From the NCBI GenBank assembly GCA_910578475.1, contig CAJTRK010000006.1, positions 73,936 through 137,935 on the forward strand: a stretch of DNA of 64,000 bases, in the 5' to 3' direction. Under the pieces are notes generated by a model, which ran no database searches, was not told the DNA's origin, and saw nothing but the letters and a program-made list of their open reading frames with translations. The stretch is from an uncultured Lachnospiraceae bacterium. GTDB lineage: Bacteria > Bacillota > Clostridia > Lachnospirales > Lachnospiraceae. Below are positions 42,593 through 49,611 of the stretch, piece by piece. The position numbers and the translations under genes are program-made. Every line of letters begins with the position of its first letter. The stretch's first letter is position 1.

Positions 42593-43537
42593 TCATTTTC
42601 TGTCAATTAACTCAGAAAGGCGCATAACTGCGTCTTTCTCCACCATCCTGTCCGGATTTCTGTAAAAAGAAGACACAGCCTGTTCATCCACTTCTTTTGT
42701 CACCTCTTCCGCAAGCATACTGCCGGGGTGAATGCAAAATTCCAATACTCTTTGTTCTTTTTCAGCTTTGGCCGCCATCGCGGGATACAATCTGACAATC
42801 CTGTCATAATCCATACGGCCGCTCATAACGAGTCCCCATAAATACATCTGCCGCATGGCATGGCTCTTCGCATAGCGGTCAACTTTGAACGAAAGCAGGT
42901 ACAATAATCGGTTTTTAACAAAATTAATCGGACGGTATGTTTTCCACAGGGAAATGTCGGAAAGAAAGACCCCCAAAACTTCTTTGGAATTTCTGATATA
43001 TTCCACCGCATAACGCTCTTCTTCCAGAACTTCCGTCAGCGCTTCCCACACAACAGGAATCATATGCGCATGTTGATGAGCGTCGATGCGGAGTCCTTTT
43101 TGCCTGCAGGGAACCCGATGTTCTTCTGCAATTTTTATACAATGCAGGATTTCCTTCTGCCCTGCCGTAATCTGCGCCCTGATTTCTTTTTTTAACTGTG
43201 CTTTCACCGCATTGCGCTTCACCGGATGAAATGAAAGCAGAAACAGTTTTCCCCAAGACAGTCCGATATAATCGCTTCCTTCTTTGGCAAGCAGCGGCGT
43301 TTCACCGCTTCCTGCAAGGCATCTTCCCTCTACAAAATCAAGATGAATGGACATTGCCGGCAGAAAAGGCAGCTCCGGTATCGTTTCCGCAAGAAGCTCC
43401 ATACATTTCCCGGAACATGACATGTTTGTCAGAACGCTGATGCTGTCCAGTTTTCCTTTTTTCATACATTCCAGTATATCCCGTGACGTATGAAGCGTCA
43501 GACCATAATCATCTGCATGAATATCCAGTTCAATCAT
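42593..43537 (-). CDS. ChbG/YdjC family deacetylase (314 aa)
   Basis: The metal-binding motifs are clear: LDIHADDYGL (Asp pair), IDAHQHAHMIP (His pair) and EFCIHPG. The YdjC/ChbG family removes N-acetyl groups from short amino sugars. Its start overlaps the end of the GtrB-like gene by 8 bp, so it is translationally coupled. A role in de-N-acetylating a lipid-linked amino sugar is inferred from that coupling. Two exact TGACA-N4-TGTCA palindromes lie inside it. Confidence 0.92.
   Translation of the reverse strand: MIELDIHADDYGLTLHTSRDILECMKKGKLDSISVLTNMSCSGKCMELLAETIPELPFLPAMSIHLDFVEGRCLAGSGETPLLAKEGSDYIGLSWGKLFLLSFHPVKRNAVKAQLKKEIRAQITAGQKEILHCIKIAEEHRVPCRQKGLRIDAHQHAHMIPVVWEALTEVLEEERYAVEYIRNSKEVLGVFLSDISLWKTYRPINFVKNRLLYLLSFKVDRYAKSHAMRQMYLWGLVMSGRMDYDRIVRLYPAMAAKAEKEQRVLEFCIHPGSMLAEEVTKEVDEQAVSSFYRNPDRMVEKDAVMRLSELIDRK
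42793..42806. repeat. TGACA-N4-TGTCA palindrome, first copy in ChbG gene
   Basis: Exact copy TGACAATCCTGTCA. Confidence 0.55.
43418..43431. repeat. TGACA-N4-TGTCA palindrome, second copy in ChbG gene
   Basis: Exact copy TGACATGTTTGTCA, the right-most copy in the window. Confidence 0.55.
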
Positions 43538-44522
43538 CGCCGTCCTGCTCCTCGCTTTTTTTCCAGACGACCGTATCGATAATATACCTCGGCCGTTTCT
43601 TCGTCTCCATATAAATTTTCCCGATATACTCGCCGATGATTCCGAGAGACAACAGCGTAATGCCGCCCATAATCAGTGATACGATAAGACTTGTCGTGTA
43701 TCCGGGCACATTTTTGCCCTGAACCCATTCTAACAGGCTGATAATGCACATAATAAAGCTGAAAATGCAGACGCCGAATCCGATGACTGCTATCATCCGG
43801 AGCGGTGTGACGCTCATAGACGTAATGCCGTCTATCGCAAGCGTCATCATTTTGGCGAGTGTATATTTGGACTGTCCCGCCTCCCTTTTTTTCACATCAA
43901 AATATACTACATCCGAAGCAAATCCCATGGTTGGAATCAGACCGCGCAGAAACAGGTTCGTCTCACGGTATTCCGAAAGAGCATCCAGCGCTTTTCTGGA
44001 CATCAGGCGGTAATCCGCATGATTTGCAATAACCTTGCTTCCGAGCAGGTGCATCAGTTTATAATATATTGTGGCGCTGCTTTTCTTAAAAGTGCCGTCG
44101 GAATGCCTGTCATTTCGTACCCCGTATACAACTTCGCTTCCTGCCATATAGCTTGCGAGGAATTTATCCAGCGCCTCGATATCCTGTTGCAAATCGGCGT
44201 CTATTGTCACGACCGCATCCGCATGCGGTCTGGCTGTCATCATTCCGGCGAGAATCGCGCTCTGGTGTCCGTAATTGCCCGCCAGACTGACGACGGAATA
44301 CATCGTGTCTTCTGCCGCAATCTGATGCAGCAGCCGCAGCGTACTGTCCCTGCTGCCATCGTTCACGAACATTATTTTGCTGTCCGGGTTTATCTTTCCT
44401 TCCCCTATCAGTCTGCGCAGCTTATCTCCCATGACCTGAGCAGATTTTTCCACGACTTCTTCCTCGTTATAACAAGGTACGACCAGATACAGGACCGGTA
44501 TTTTTCTTCCCTCATTCTCCAT
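43530..44522 (-). CDS. GtrB/DPM-like family 2 glycosyltransferase (330 aa)
   Basis: The ATG at 44522 has GGAGG at 7 bp. LYLVVPCYNEEEVVEKS and VTIDADLQQD (DxD) define the GT-A domain. Two C-terminal membrane helices (about residues 230-300) and GEYIGKIYMETKKRPRYII at the end are typical of GtrB/ArnC-like polyprenyl-phosphate glycosyltransferases. Coupled to a ChbG/YdjC deacetylase, it may make an undecaprenyl-phosphate amino sugar that is then deacetylated. That pathway is inference. Confidence 0.94.
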   Translation of the reverse strand: MENEGRKIPVLYLVVPCYNEEEVVEKSAQVMGDKLRRLIGEGKINPDSKIMFVNDGSRDSTLRLLHQIAAEDTMYSVVSLAGNYGHQSAILAGMMTARPHADAVVTIDADLQQDIEALDKFLASYMAGSEVVYGVRNDRHSDGTFKKSSATIYYKLMHLLGSKVIANHADYRLMSRKALDALSEYRETNLFLRGLIPTMGFASDVVYFDVKKREAGQSKYTLAKMMTLAIDGITSMSVTPLRMIAVIGFGVCIFSFIMCIISLLEWVQGKNVPGYTTSLIVSLIMGGITLLSLGIIGEYIGKIYMETKKRPRYIIDTVVWKKSEEQDGDD

Positions 44523-44553
44523 CTTGATTCCTCCGCATTTCCGGTCTGTCCTT

Positions 44554-45549
44554 CTATATTTTATAGTATTCCCGATACCACATCGCGAAATTTCGCAGTC
44601 CTTCTTCCAACGGCGTATCCGGTTTAAAATCATAATCCCGCATCAGCCCGCTGACATCGGCATAAGTCTGGTATACATCTCCCGGCTGCATCGGCAGAAA
44701 CTCTTTGACCGCCGTCTTCCCAAGACATCTTTCCAGCGTTTCGATAAATTCCATCAGTTTCACTGGCTGATGGTTGCCGATGTTATACAGCCTGCTCGCC
44801 GCCCCTTTTGCATCTTTTTCGGGCGGATTGCAGAGGATGTTTTCCACACCCTGTACGATGTCGTCGATATAAGTAAAATCGCGATACATATCGCCTTTGT
44901 TATAGATTTGAATCGGCTCGCCTTCCATAATTTTCTTCGTAAACTTGAAATACGCCATATCCGGTCTTCCGAAAGGTCCGTAGACCGTAAAAAAGCGTAG
45001 TCCTGTCACCGGAATCCGATATAGCTTACTGTATGCGTATGCCATCAGCTCGTTTGACTTCTTGGTAGCCGCATAAAGGCTGACAGGCTCGTCCACTTTA
45101 TCCTGTGTGGAAAAAGGAACTTTCTCATTTCCGCCATAGACGGAACTGGAGGAAGCATAGACGAGATGCTCTACCGGAAAATACCGGCATCCTTCCAGAA
45201 TATGGAAAAATCCCATCATATTAGACTGCATATAAGCGTCCGGATTATCGATGCTGTACCTGACTCCCGCCTGCGCTCCCAAATTCACCGCAATCTGGGG
45301 ACGATATTCCTGAAAAATCCGGAATACATCGCTCTTCTCGGCCAGGTCGCCTTTGATGAACGTATAACGTTCAAACTTCTTTAAATCCGCCAGCCTGTCC
45401 TTTTTCAGAGAAACATCATAATAATCGTTCAGATTGTCGAAGCCGATAACCACAGCTCCTTTTTCCAAAAGACGCTTTGACAGATGATATCCGATAAATC
45501 CTGCGCCTCCCGTAATCAAATATGTCTTTCCGGTATCCAGTCCGTTCAT
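44554..45549 (-). CDS. NAD-dependent epimerase, UDP-glucuronate 4-epimerase-like (331 aa)
   Basis: The ATG at 45549 follows GGAGGG. TYLITGGAGFIGYHLSKRLL is the Rossmann motif; YAATKKSNELMAYAYS is the catalytic YxxxK; LGAQAGVRYSIDNP and FFTVYGPFGRPDMAYFKF are characteristic of UDP-glucuronate/galacturonate epimerases. The neighbouring UDP-glucose dehydrogenase would supply UDP-glucuronate. Product: probably UDP-galacturonate, so the polymer likely contains uronic acid. Confidence 0.93.
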   Translation of the reverse strand: MNGLDTGKTYLITGGAGFIGYHLSKRLLEKGAVVIGFDNLNDYYDVSLKKDRLADLKKFERYTFIKGDLAEKSDVFRIFQEYRPQIAVNLGAQAGVRYSIDNPDAYMQSNMMGFFHILEGCRYFPVEHLVYASSSSVYGGNEKVPFSTQDKVDEPVSLYAATKKSNELMAYAYSKLYRIPVTGLRFFTVYGPFGRPDMAYFKFTKKIMEGEPIQIYNKGDMYRDFTYIDDIVQGVENILCNPPEKDAKGAASRLYNIGNHQPVKLMEFIETLERCLGKTAVKEFLPMQPGDVYQTYADVSGLMRDYDFKPDTPLEEGLRNFAMWYREYYKI

Positions 45550-45597
45550 ATGCCCTCCTGCATTGCCTGTTTCGTAATCTCTTCCCACAACAGTGTA

Positions 45598-46908
45598 CTA
45601 GCGCCCGATGCTGTAATACTCGATTCCGGTATCTTTCATCGTCTTGACGTCAAAAACATTTCTTCCGTCGTATACGAGCGGTATCCGCATCCACTTCTTA
45701 AAATCCTCTGCCGGAATATCCCGGATTTCTTTCCACTCTGTAAAAATGAAGCAGATATGCGCATCTTCCAGCGCATCCTGAACAGAATCCACATAATGAA
45801 TCGTTCCTTTTCCGTGCCGGCCTTCCGGATAGTGCTTTTTAAAGTTCTCCGCCGCAATCGGGTCATAGGCATAAATATCCGCTCCGCTTTCCAAAAGCAG
45901 CCGGATATTGTCGAGCGACGGCGCTTCCCGCAAATCATCGGTTCCCGGTTTAAACGCGAGTCCCAAAACGGCCGTCCGCAGGTTTTGGAATGTAATCATC
46001 CGATTGCTCGCTTTCTGATAAAGCCTGGTTTTTTGCTCCGCATTCACATCGACAGCCGCTTCCACAGTCCGCAGCGTATAACCATGCTGATGTGCGATAT
46101 ATTTCAATGCCTTCGTGTCCTTCGGGAAACAGCTTCCGCCATAGCCGATACCGGCATTTAAAAATCTGGAACCGATTCTGGAATCATAGCTCATACCTTC
46201 CGCCACCGCATCGATATCCGCGCCGACCAGCTCACATAAATTGGCAATATCGTTCATATAGGAAATCTTCAACGCCAGAAAATCATTGCAGGCATATTTA
46301 ATCATTTCCGCAGAACGCCTGTTTACCGATACGATAGGAAGCTCAAAAGGCTCATAAATTTTCCGCAGCGTCGCTTCCGCTTCCGCGCTCTCCGTACCGA
46401 TGATGATTCTTGCCGCATGCAGCGTATCGTGTACCGCGGAACCCTGCGCAAGAAATTCCGGATTGGAAGCGACTTCCACTTTCACATCTCTTACAAGAAA
46501 GTCCCGGATGAACTGCTCTACTTTATCGTTCGTTCCGACCGGAACCGTCGATTTTACGACGACCAGACAATCGCGCTCAACAGATTCCGCAATCTGCCTT
46601 GAAACGGTCGCAATATAGCTGAGGTTTGCGGACCCGTCCGGCTGTTCCGGCGTTCCGACACCTATAAAAATAGCCTCGGCATTTTTATAGGCGTTCTGAT
46701 AATCCGTCGTATAATGAAGCCTTCCTGCGGCATTGTTCTTCCGCATCAGCTCTTCCAATCCTTCTTCGTAAATCGGCGTAATGCCCGATTCCATCATTTT
46801 CACTTTTGCTTCATCCACATCCACGCAGGTCACATCATGTCCTTTTTCCGCAAAACAAACACCTGCCACCAGACCTACATAGCCAGTTCCCGCAACTGCA
46901 ATTTTCAT
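45598..46908 (-). CDS. ugd: UDP-glucose 6-dehydrogenase
   Basis: 436 residues from ATG 46908 with GGGAG at 5 bp. MKIAVAGTGYVGLVAGVCFA is the NAD-binding site; GIGYGGSCFPKDTKAL holds the catalytic Cys; AFKPGTDDLREAPS is a further family motif. It oxidises UDP-glucose to UDP-glucuronate. It is followed closely by the epimerase gene and preceded by structured element B. Confidence 0.96.
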   Translation of the reverse strand: MKIAVAGTGYVGLVAGVCFAEKGHDVTCVDVDEAKVKMMESGITPIYEEGLEELMRKNNAAGRLHYTTDYQNAYKNAEAIFIGVGTPEQPDGSANLSYIATVSRQIAESVERDCLVVVKSTVPVGTNDKVEQFIRDFLVRDVKVEVASNPEFLAQGSAVHDTLHAARIIIGTESAEAEATLRKIYEPFELPIVSVNRRSAEMIKYACNDFLALKISYMNDIANLCELVGADIDAVAEGMSYDSRIGSRFLNAGIGYGGSCFPKDTKALKYIAHQHGYTLRTVEAAVDVNAEQKTRLYQKASNRMITFQNLRTAVLGLAFKPGTDDLREAPSLDNIRLLLESGADIYAYDPIAAENFKKHYPEGRHGKGTIHYVDSVQDALEDAHICFIFTEWKEIRDIPAEDFKKWMRIPLVYDGRNVFDVKTMKDTGIEYYSIGR

Positions 46909-46984
46909 TTTTACTCCCATCCGTCCGCTTTGGCAGACACTCAAATTAACAGTTGAAAATTTCAGATTTTCAACCTTCCAGACA

Positions 46985-47141
46985 TGCCGCCTACGGCGGC
47001 ACAAACAATTCATGCAGAATGGCCGCATGGACATTCTGCCGTGTGAAGAATTTCACACTTGTGAAGAAGGTTCGCCGCGCGAACCGTAGAAGTTCTTCGC
47101 GAAACGCCCTCTGGCGTGAGCTTTAGAACTTCTCTTCACAC
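46985..47141 (-). ncRNA. Structured intergenic element B, upstream of ugd
   Basis: It has the same fold plan as 11533-11723: tgccgcc/ggcggca at 46985-47001 followed by caaac; gcagaatg 47014-47021 with cattctgc 47032-47039; a long-range stem 47041-47048 with 47134-47141 (gtgtgaag/cttcacac); inside it, ttcac/gtgaa, ggttcg/cgaacc, and agaagttct 47088-47096 with agaacttct 47125-47133. In element A the corresponding stem is gaacttct/agaagttc, so one C-G pair has become G-C. It is in sense orientation to ugd. Confidence 0.5.
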
Positions 47142-47188
47142 TTTTCTCCTTTGCACATGTCCATATTCCATTTGAACATACCAATGCA

Positions 47189-48322
47189 CTAATCTATTGT
47201 ATCAGATTCCAGACATGATTTCCAGTACTGACGCGCGTATTCAACAAACTGATTCGCAAGATACGTGTTGGAAAGTTTTTCCCGATAGTTTATGCAATTA
47301 CGAACATATTTGTCATTCTCCGCACAAATTTTTTCCAACGCATCCGCTCCCCAGTCATCCGCCACGATGCCTAGCCCGTCTTTACGGATATAAGCCGCAT
47401 TATAGGGCACAGACGTCGTAACCACTGGCGTCCCCGCTGCAATACTTTCCACAATAGAGACCATATTATTGTCTTTCACCGTGGAAATGAGCATCGCTTT
47501 TGATTCCGCAAGGAAAGGAAGAAGTTGTTCATGTGTCATTTGTCCACACAAAATAACAGCATCTTCCAGATGGTGCCACGCAATAAAGTCCCGGTATGCG
47601 GACTCCAGTTCTCCCTGCCCAATCAGATACAGGCGGTAATCGCGATGTCCGTTTTCCCAAAACTCACGAAACCGCATCATCGTTCTGTCTATTTTCTTTC
47701 TTTCGATAAACTGAGAAACTACCACGAAATAATTCCGTTTTTTAACCTGAACCATCTCAGGAAACTTCTGCAGATTCACGCCGTGGTCAACACAGAAATC
47801 CGCTACATGAGGAAGGAATCTGCTGATAAACGCTGCCGCAGCTTCCGACCGCGGAATGACCGGCGTTCTCCGCATCATGCTTCCCGCCACAATATGATAC
47901 CAGATTTTGGACGGAATTTGACGCATAATATTATTGTGTTTTGCCAATTCATGCCAGATTATGGTCTTCTCCGGGCATATCCGGGACGCCGTATAGGACC
48001 ATGTTCCAAACACTTCGCTCGTTATAATCAAATCATATTCCCGGTGTTTTCGCAGAAACCCTCTGAGTTCTGGCATATAAGGAAGGCATCTTGGCTGAAA
48101 GATTTTATGTCCCGTTGTCTCCATAAAAATCAACGGAAATTCGTATGTTTCTTCTTGTTCCGGCTGATAATCCTTTGCGGCGAGAAGCGTCACCTGATGC
48201 CCCAGATTTAAAAAACCGAGGCAAAATGTATAAATCATTGTATCTTTAATAGATTTTACCTTCGGAATCCGATTTGTTTCCGATGTATATAAAATTGGAT
48301 TGATTATCAGAATCCGGCTCAT
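47189..48322 (-). CDS. Family 4-type glycosyltransferase (377 aa)
   Basis: GT-B fold. The C-terminal donor domain shows NYFVVVSQFIERKKIDRTM, YRLYLIGQGELE, VILCGQMTHEQLLPFLAESKA and the E-x7-E element in SIVESIAAGTPVVTTSVP. The N-terminal half has no signal peptide. It uses a nucleotide sugar in the cytoplasm; the sugar is unknown. The ATG at 48322 is preceded by AAAGGA; the longer frame to 48349 would begin earlier. It heads the minus-strand unit that continues with ugd. Confidence 0.92.
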   Translation of the reverse strand: MSRILIINPILYTSETNRIPKVKSIKDTMIYTFCLGFLNLGHQVTLLAAKDYQPEQEETYEFPLIFMETTGHKIFQPRCLPYMPELRGFLRKHREYDLIITSEVFGTWSYTASRICPEKTIIWHELAKHNNIMRQIPSKIWYHIVAGSMMRRTPVIPRSEAAAAFISRFLPHVADFCVDHGVNLQKFPEMVQVKKRNYFVVVSQFIERKKIDRTMMRFREFWENGHRDYRLYLIGQGELESAYRDFIAWHHLEDAVILCGQMTHEQLLPFLAESKAMLISTVKDNNMVSIVESIAAGTPVVTTSVPYNAAYIRKDGLGIVADDWGADALEKICAENDKYVRNCINYREKLSNTYLANQFVEYARQYWKSCLESDTID

Positions 48323-48354
48323 CGCTTCTCTGTCCTTTCTTTTGCCCATTTCCG

Positions 48355-48404
48355 TTCAATAAAATGAAATTTTCAATAAAATGAAATTTTCAATAAAATG
48401 AAAA
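48355..48404. repeat. 17-bp tandem repeat, three copies
   Basis: ttcaataaaatgaaatt starts at 48355, 48372 and 48389. It lies between the LacI terminator and the glycosyltransferase start and would form part of its promoter/leader. Each unit carries TTGAAA on the minus strand. Confidence 0.8.
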
Positions 48405-48441
48405 GGTAAAATTTCTAAATTCATTCATCAGAAATTTTACC
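48401..48441 (-). terminator. Terminator of the LacI gene
   Basis: agaaattttacc and ggtaaaatttct (48430-48441 and 48405-48416) form a 12-bp stem, followed on the minus strand by TTTT. It marks the right-hand border of the polysaccharide locus. Confidence 0.8.
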
Positions 48442-48507
48442 CTATTTCCAGTTATTATGCAATGAAAGATTCCGTATCATACTCCTCCGGCGGTGTACCG
48501 GGAAATC

Positions 48508-49548
48508 TTATATGGCATCGACAGAGGCGCGCTCTATCATCCGGCACGGAATCCGGACAATGCCAAAATCTTCCTTTTCCTTCTGTTCTTCATCCAACAA
48601 CCGAAGCAATATTTCCGCCGCTTTTCTTCCGATTTCCCGCAGTTCAATCTTATTCGTCGTAAGACCCGGACGCAGATATCCCGCCAGTTCTCTATCATCA
48701 TAACCTGCAACGGAAATATCTTTTCCGATTTCCATATGATTTTCATACAGATAGTCATATGCGCCGGCTGCCATGTTATCATTCATGCAAAAAATTGCGG
48801 TTACGCCTTCTCTGACCAGATATTCGGCTTCCCGGTAACCGGAATTTCTCGTCCATTCTCCGTAACGCACCCAGAATGGATTATACAAAATAGTTCCCTC
48901 GAACAATGCCTTCTGATATCCCAGAAGACGCGCTTTGGTATGCAAGTTCTCCGCAGAACCTCCAATCAGCCCGATTTTCCGGTGGCCTTTGGAAATGATA
49001 TACTTTGTAATATCATAGCCGCCCTTTTCGTCATCAATGACAACGGACGGATATTTTTCATTTCCGGAAAGGCCATAAGCAAAGACCGCCGGAATAGGCA
49101 AATCAGGATACAGACCATTGATAACCCGGCAATGTCCCGCTACATAAAGCAGACCGTCTACCCGAATAGACAGTGATTCCTGCACCACCGGGTCCAGTAC
49201 TGCCTTAACCTTTTGTTCATCTTCAAACCAGGTATCCGACCATTTGTCATATAAGCGGAGATTCATCAAAATCGTTCTGTAATCATGGTCTTCACAATAC
49301 GCCATTACCGCTTCTACAATCGAACCGGTGCTGAACTGGTTTAAATCTTCTGTAATAATACTGATAATGCGGCTGTTCTGCTTACGCATACTCTGTGCAA
49401 AAAAGTTCGGCTGATACCCGATTTCCTTAATCGTTCCCAAAACTTTCTGTCTGGTCTCCTCGCTCATGTTCGTTTTACCATTCAGGATATTAGAGACCGT
49501 ACTCGGTGATACGCCGCATATCTGTGCAATTTCTTTTACTGTAATCAC
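48508..49548 (-). CDS. LacI family transcriptional regulator (346 aa)
   Basis: The start is GTG at 49548, 9 bp after AAAGGAG. ITVKEIAQICGVSPSTVSN is the LacI helix-turn-helix, followed by the hinge helix region and a periplasmic-binding-protein-like effector domain (IISIITEDL, GKDISVAGYDDRELAGY). Effector and targets are unknown. It lies between a chemoreceptor and the polysaccharide genes with its own perfect promoter and terminator. Confidence 0.95.
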   Translation of the reverse strand: MITVKEIAQICGVSPSTVSNILNGKTNMSEETRQKVLGTIKEIGYQPNFFAQSMRKQNSRIISIITEDLNQFSTGSIVEAVMAYCEDHDYRTILMNLRLYDKWSDTWFEDEQKVKAVLDPVVQESLSIRVDGLLYVAGHCRVINGLYPDLPIPAVFAYGLSGNEKYPSVVIDDEKGGYDITKYIISKGHRKIGLIGGSAENLHTKARLLGYQKALFEGTILYNPFWVRYGEWTRNSGYREAEYLVREGVTAIFCMNDNMAAGAYDYLYENHMEIGKDISVAGYDDRELAGYLRPGLTTNKIELREIGRKAAEILLRLLDEEQKEKEDFGIVRIPCRMIERASVDAI

Positions 49549-49551
49549 GCT

Positions 49552-49569
49552 CAAATACTCCTTTGAGAG
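49552..49569 (-). promoter_or_regulatory. Inverted repeat over the LacI ribosome binding site
   Basis: CTCAAA and TTTGAG flank GGAGTA. It could be an auto-operator or a hairpin that hides the ribosome binding site. Confidence 0.35.
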
Positions 49570-49570
49570 T

Positions 49571-49599
49571 ATTATAATTTTTTTCAGATTGCCTGTCAA
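49571..49599 (-). promoter_or_regulatory. Perfect consensus sigma-A promoter of the LacI gene
   Basis: TTGACA (49599-49594), a 17-bp spacer and TATAAT (49576-49571) on the minus strand, both boxes matching consensus in all six bases. Confidence 0.85.
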
Positions 49600-49611
49600 T
49601 GAAACGGATAT

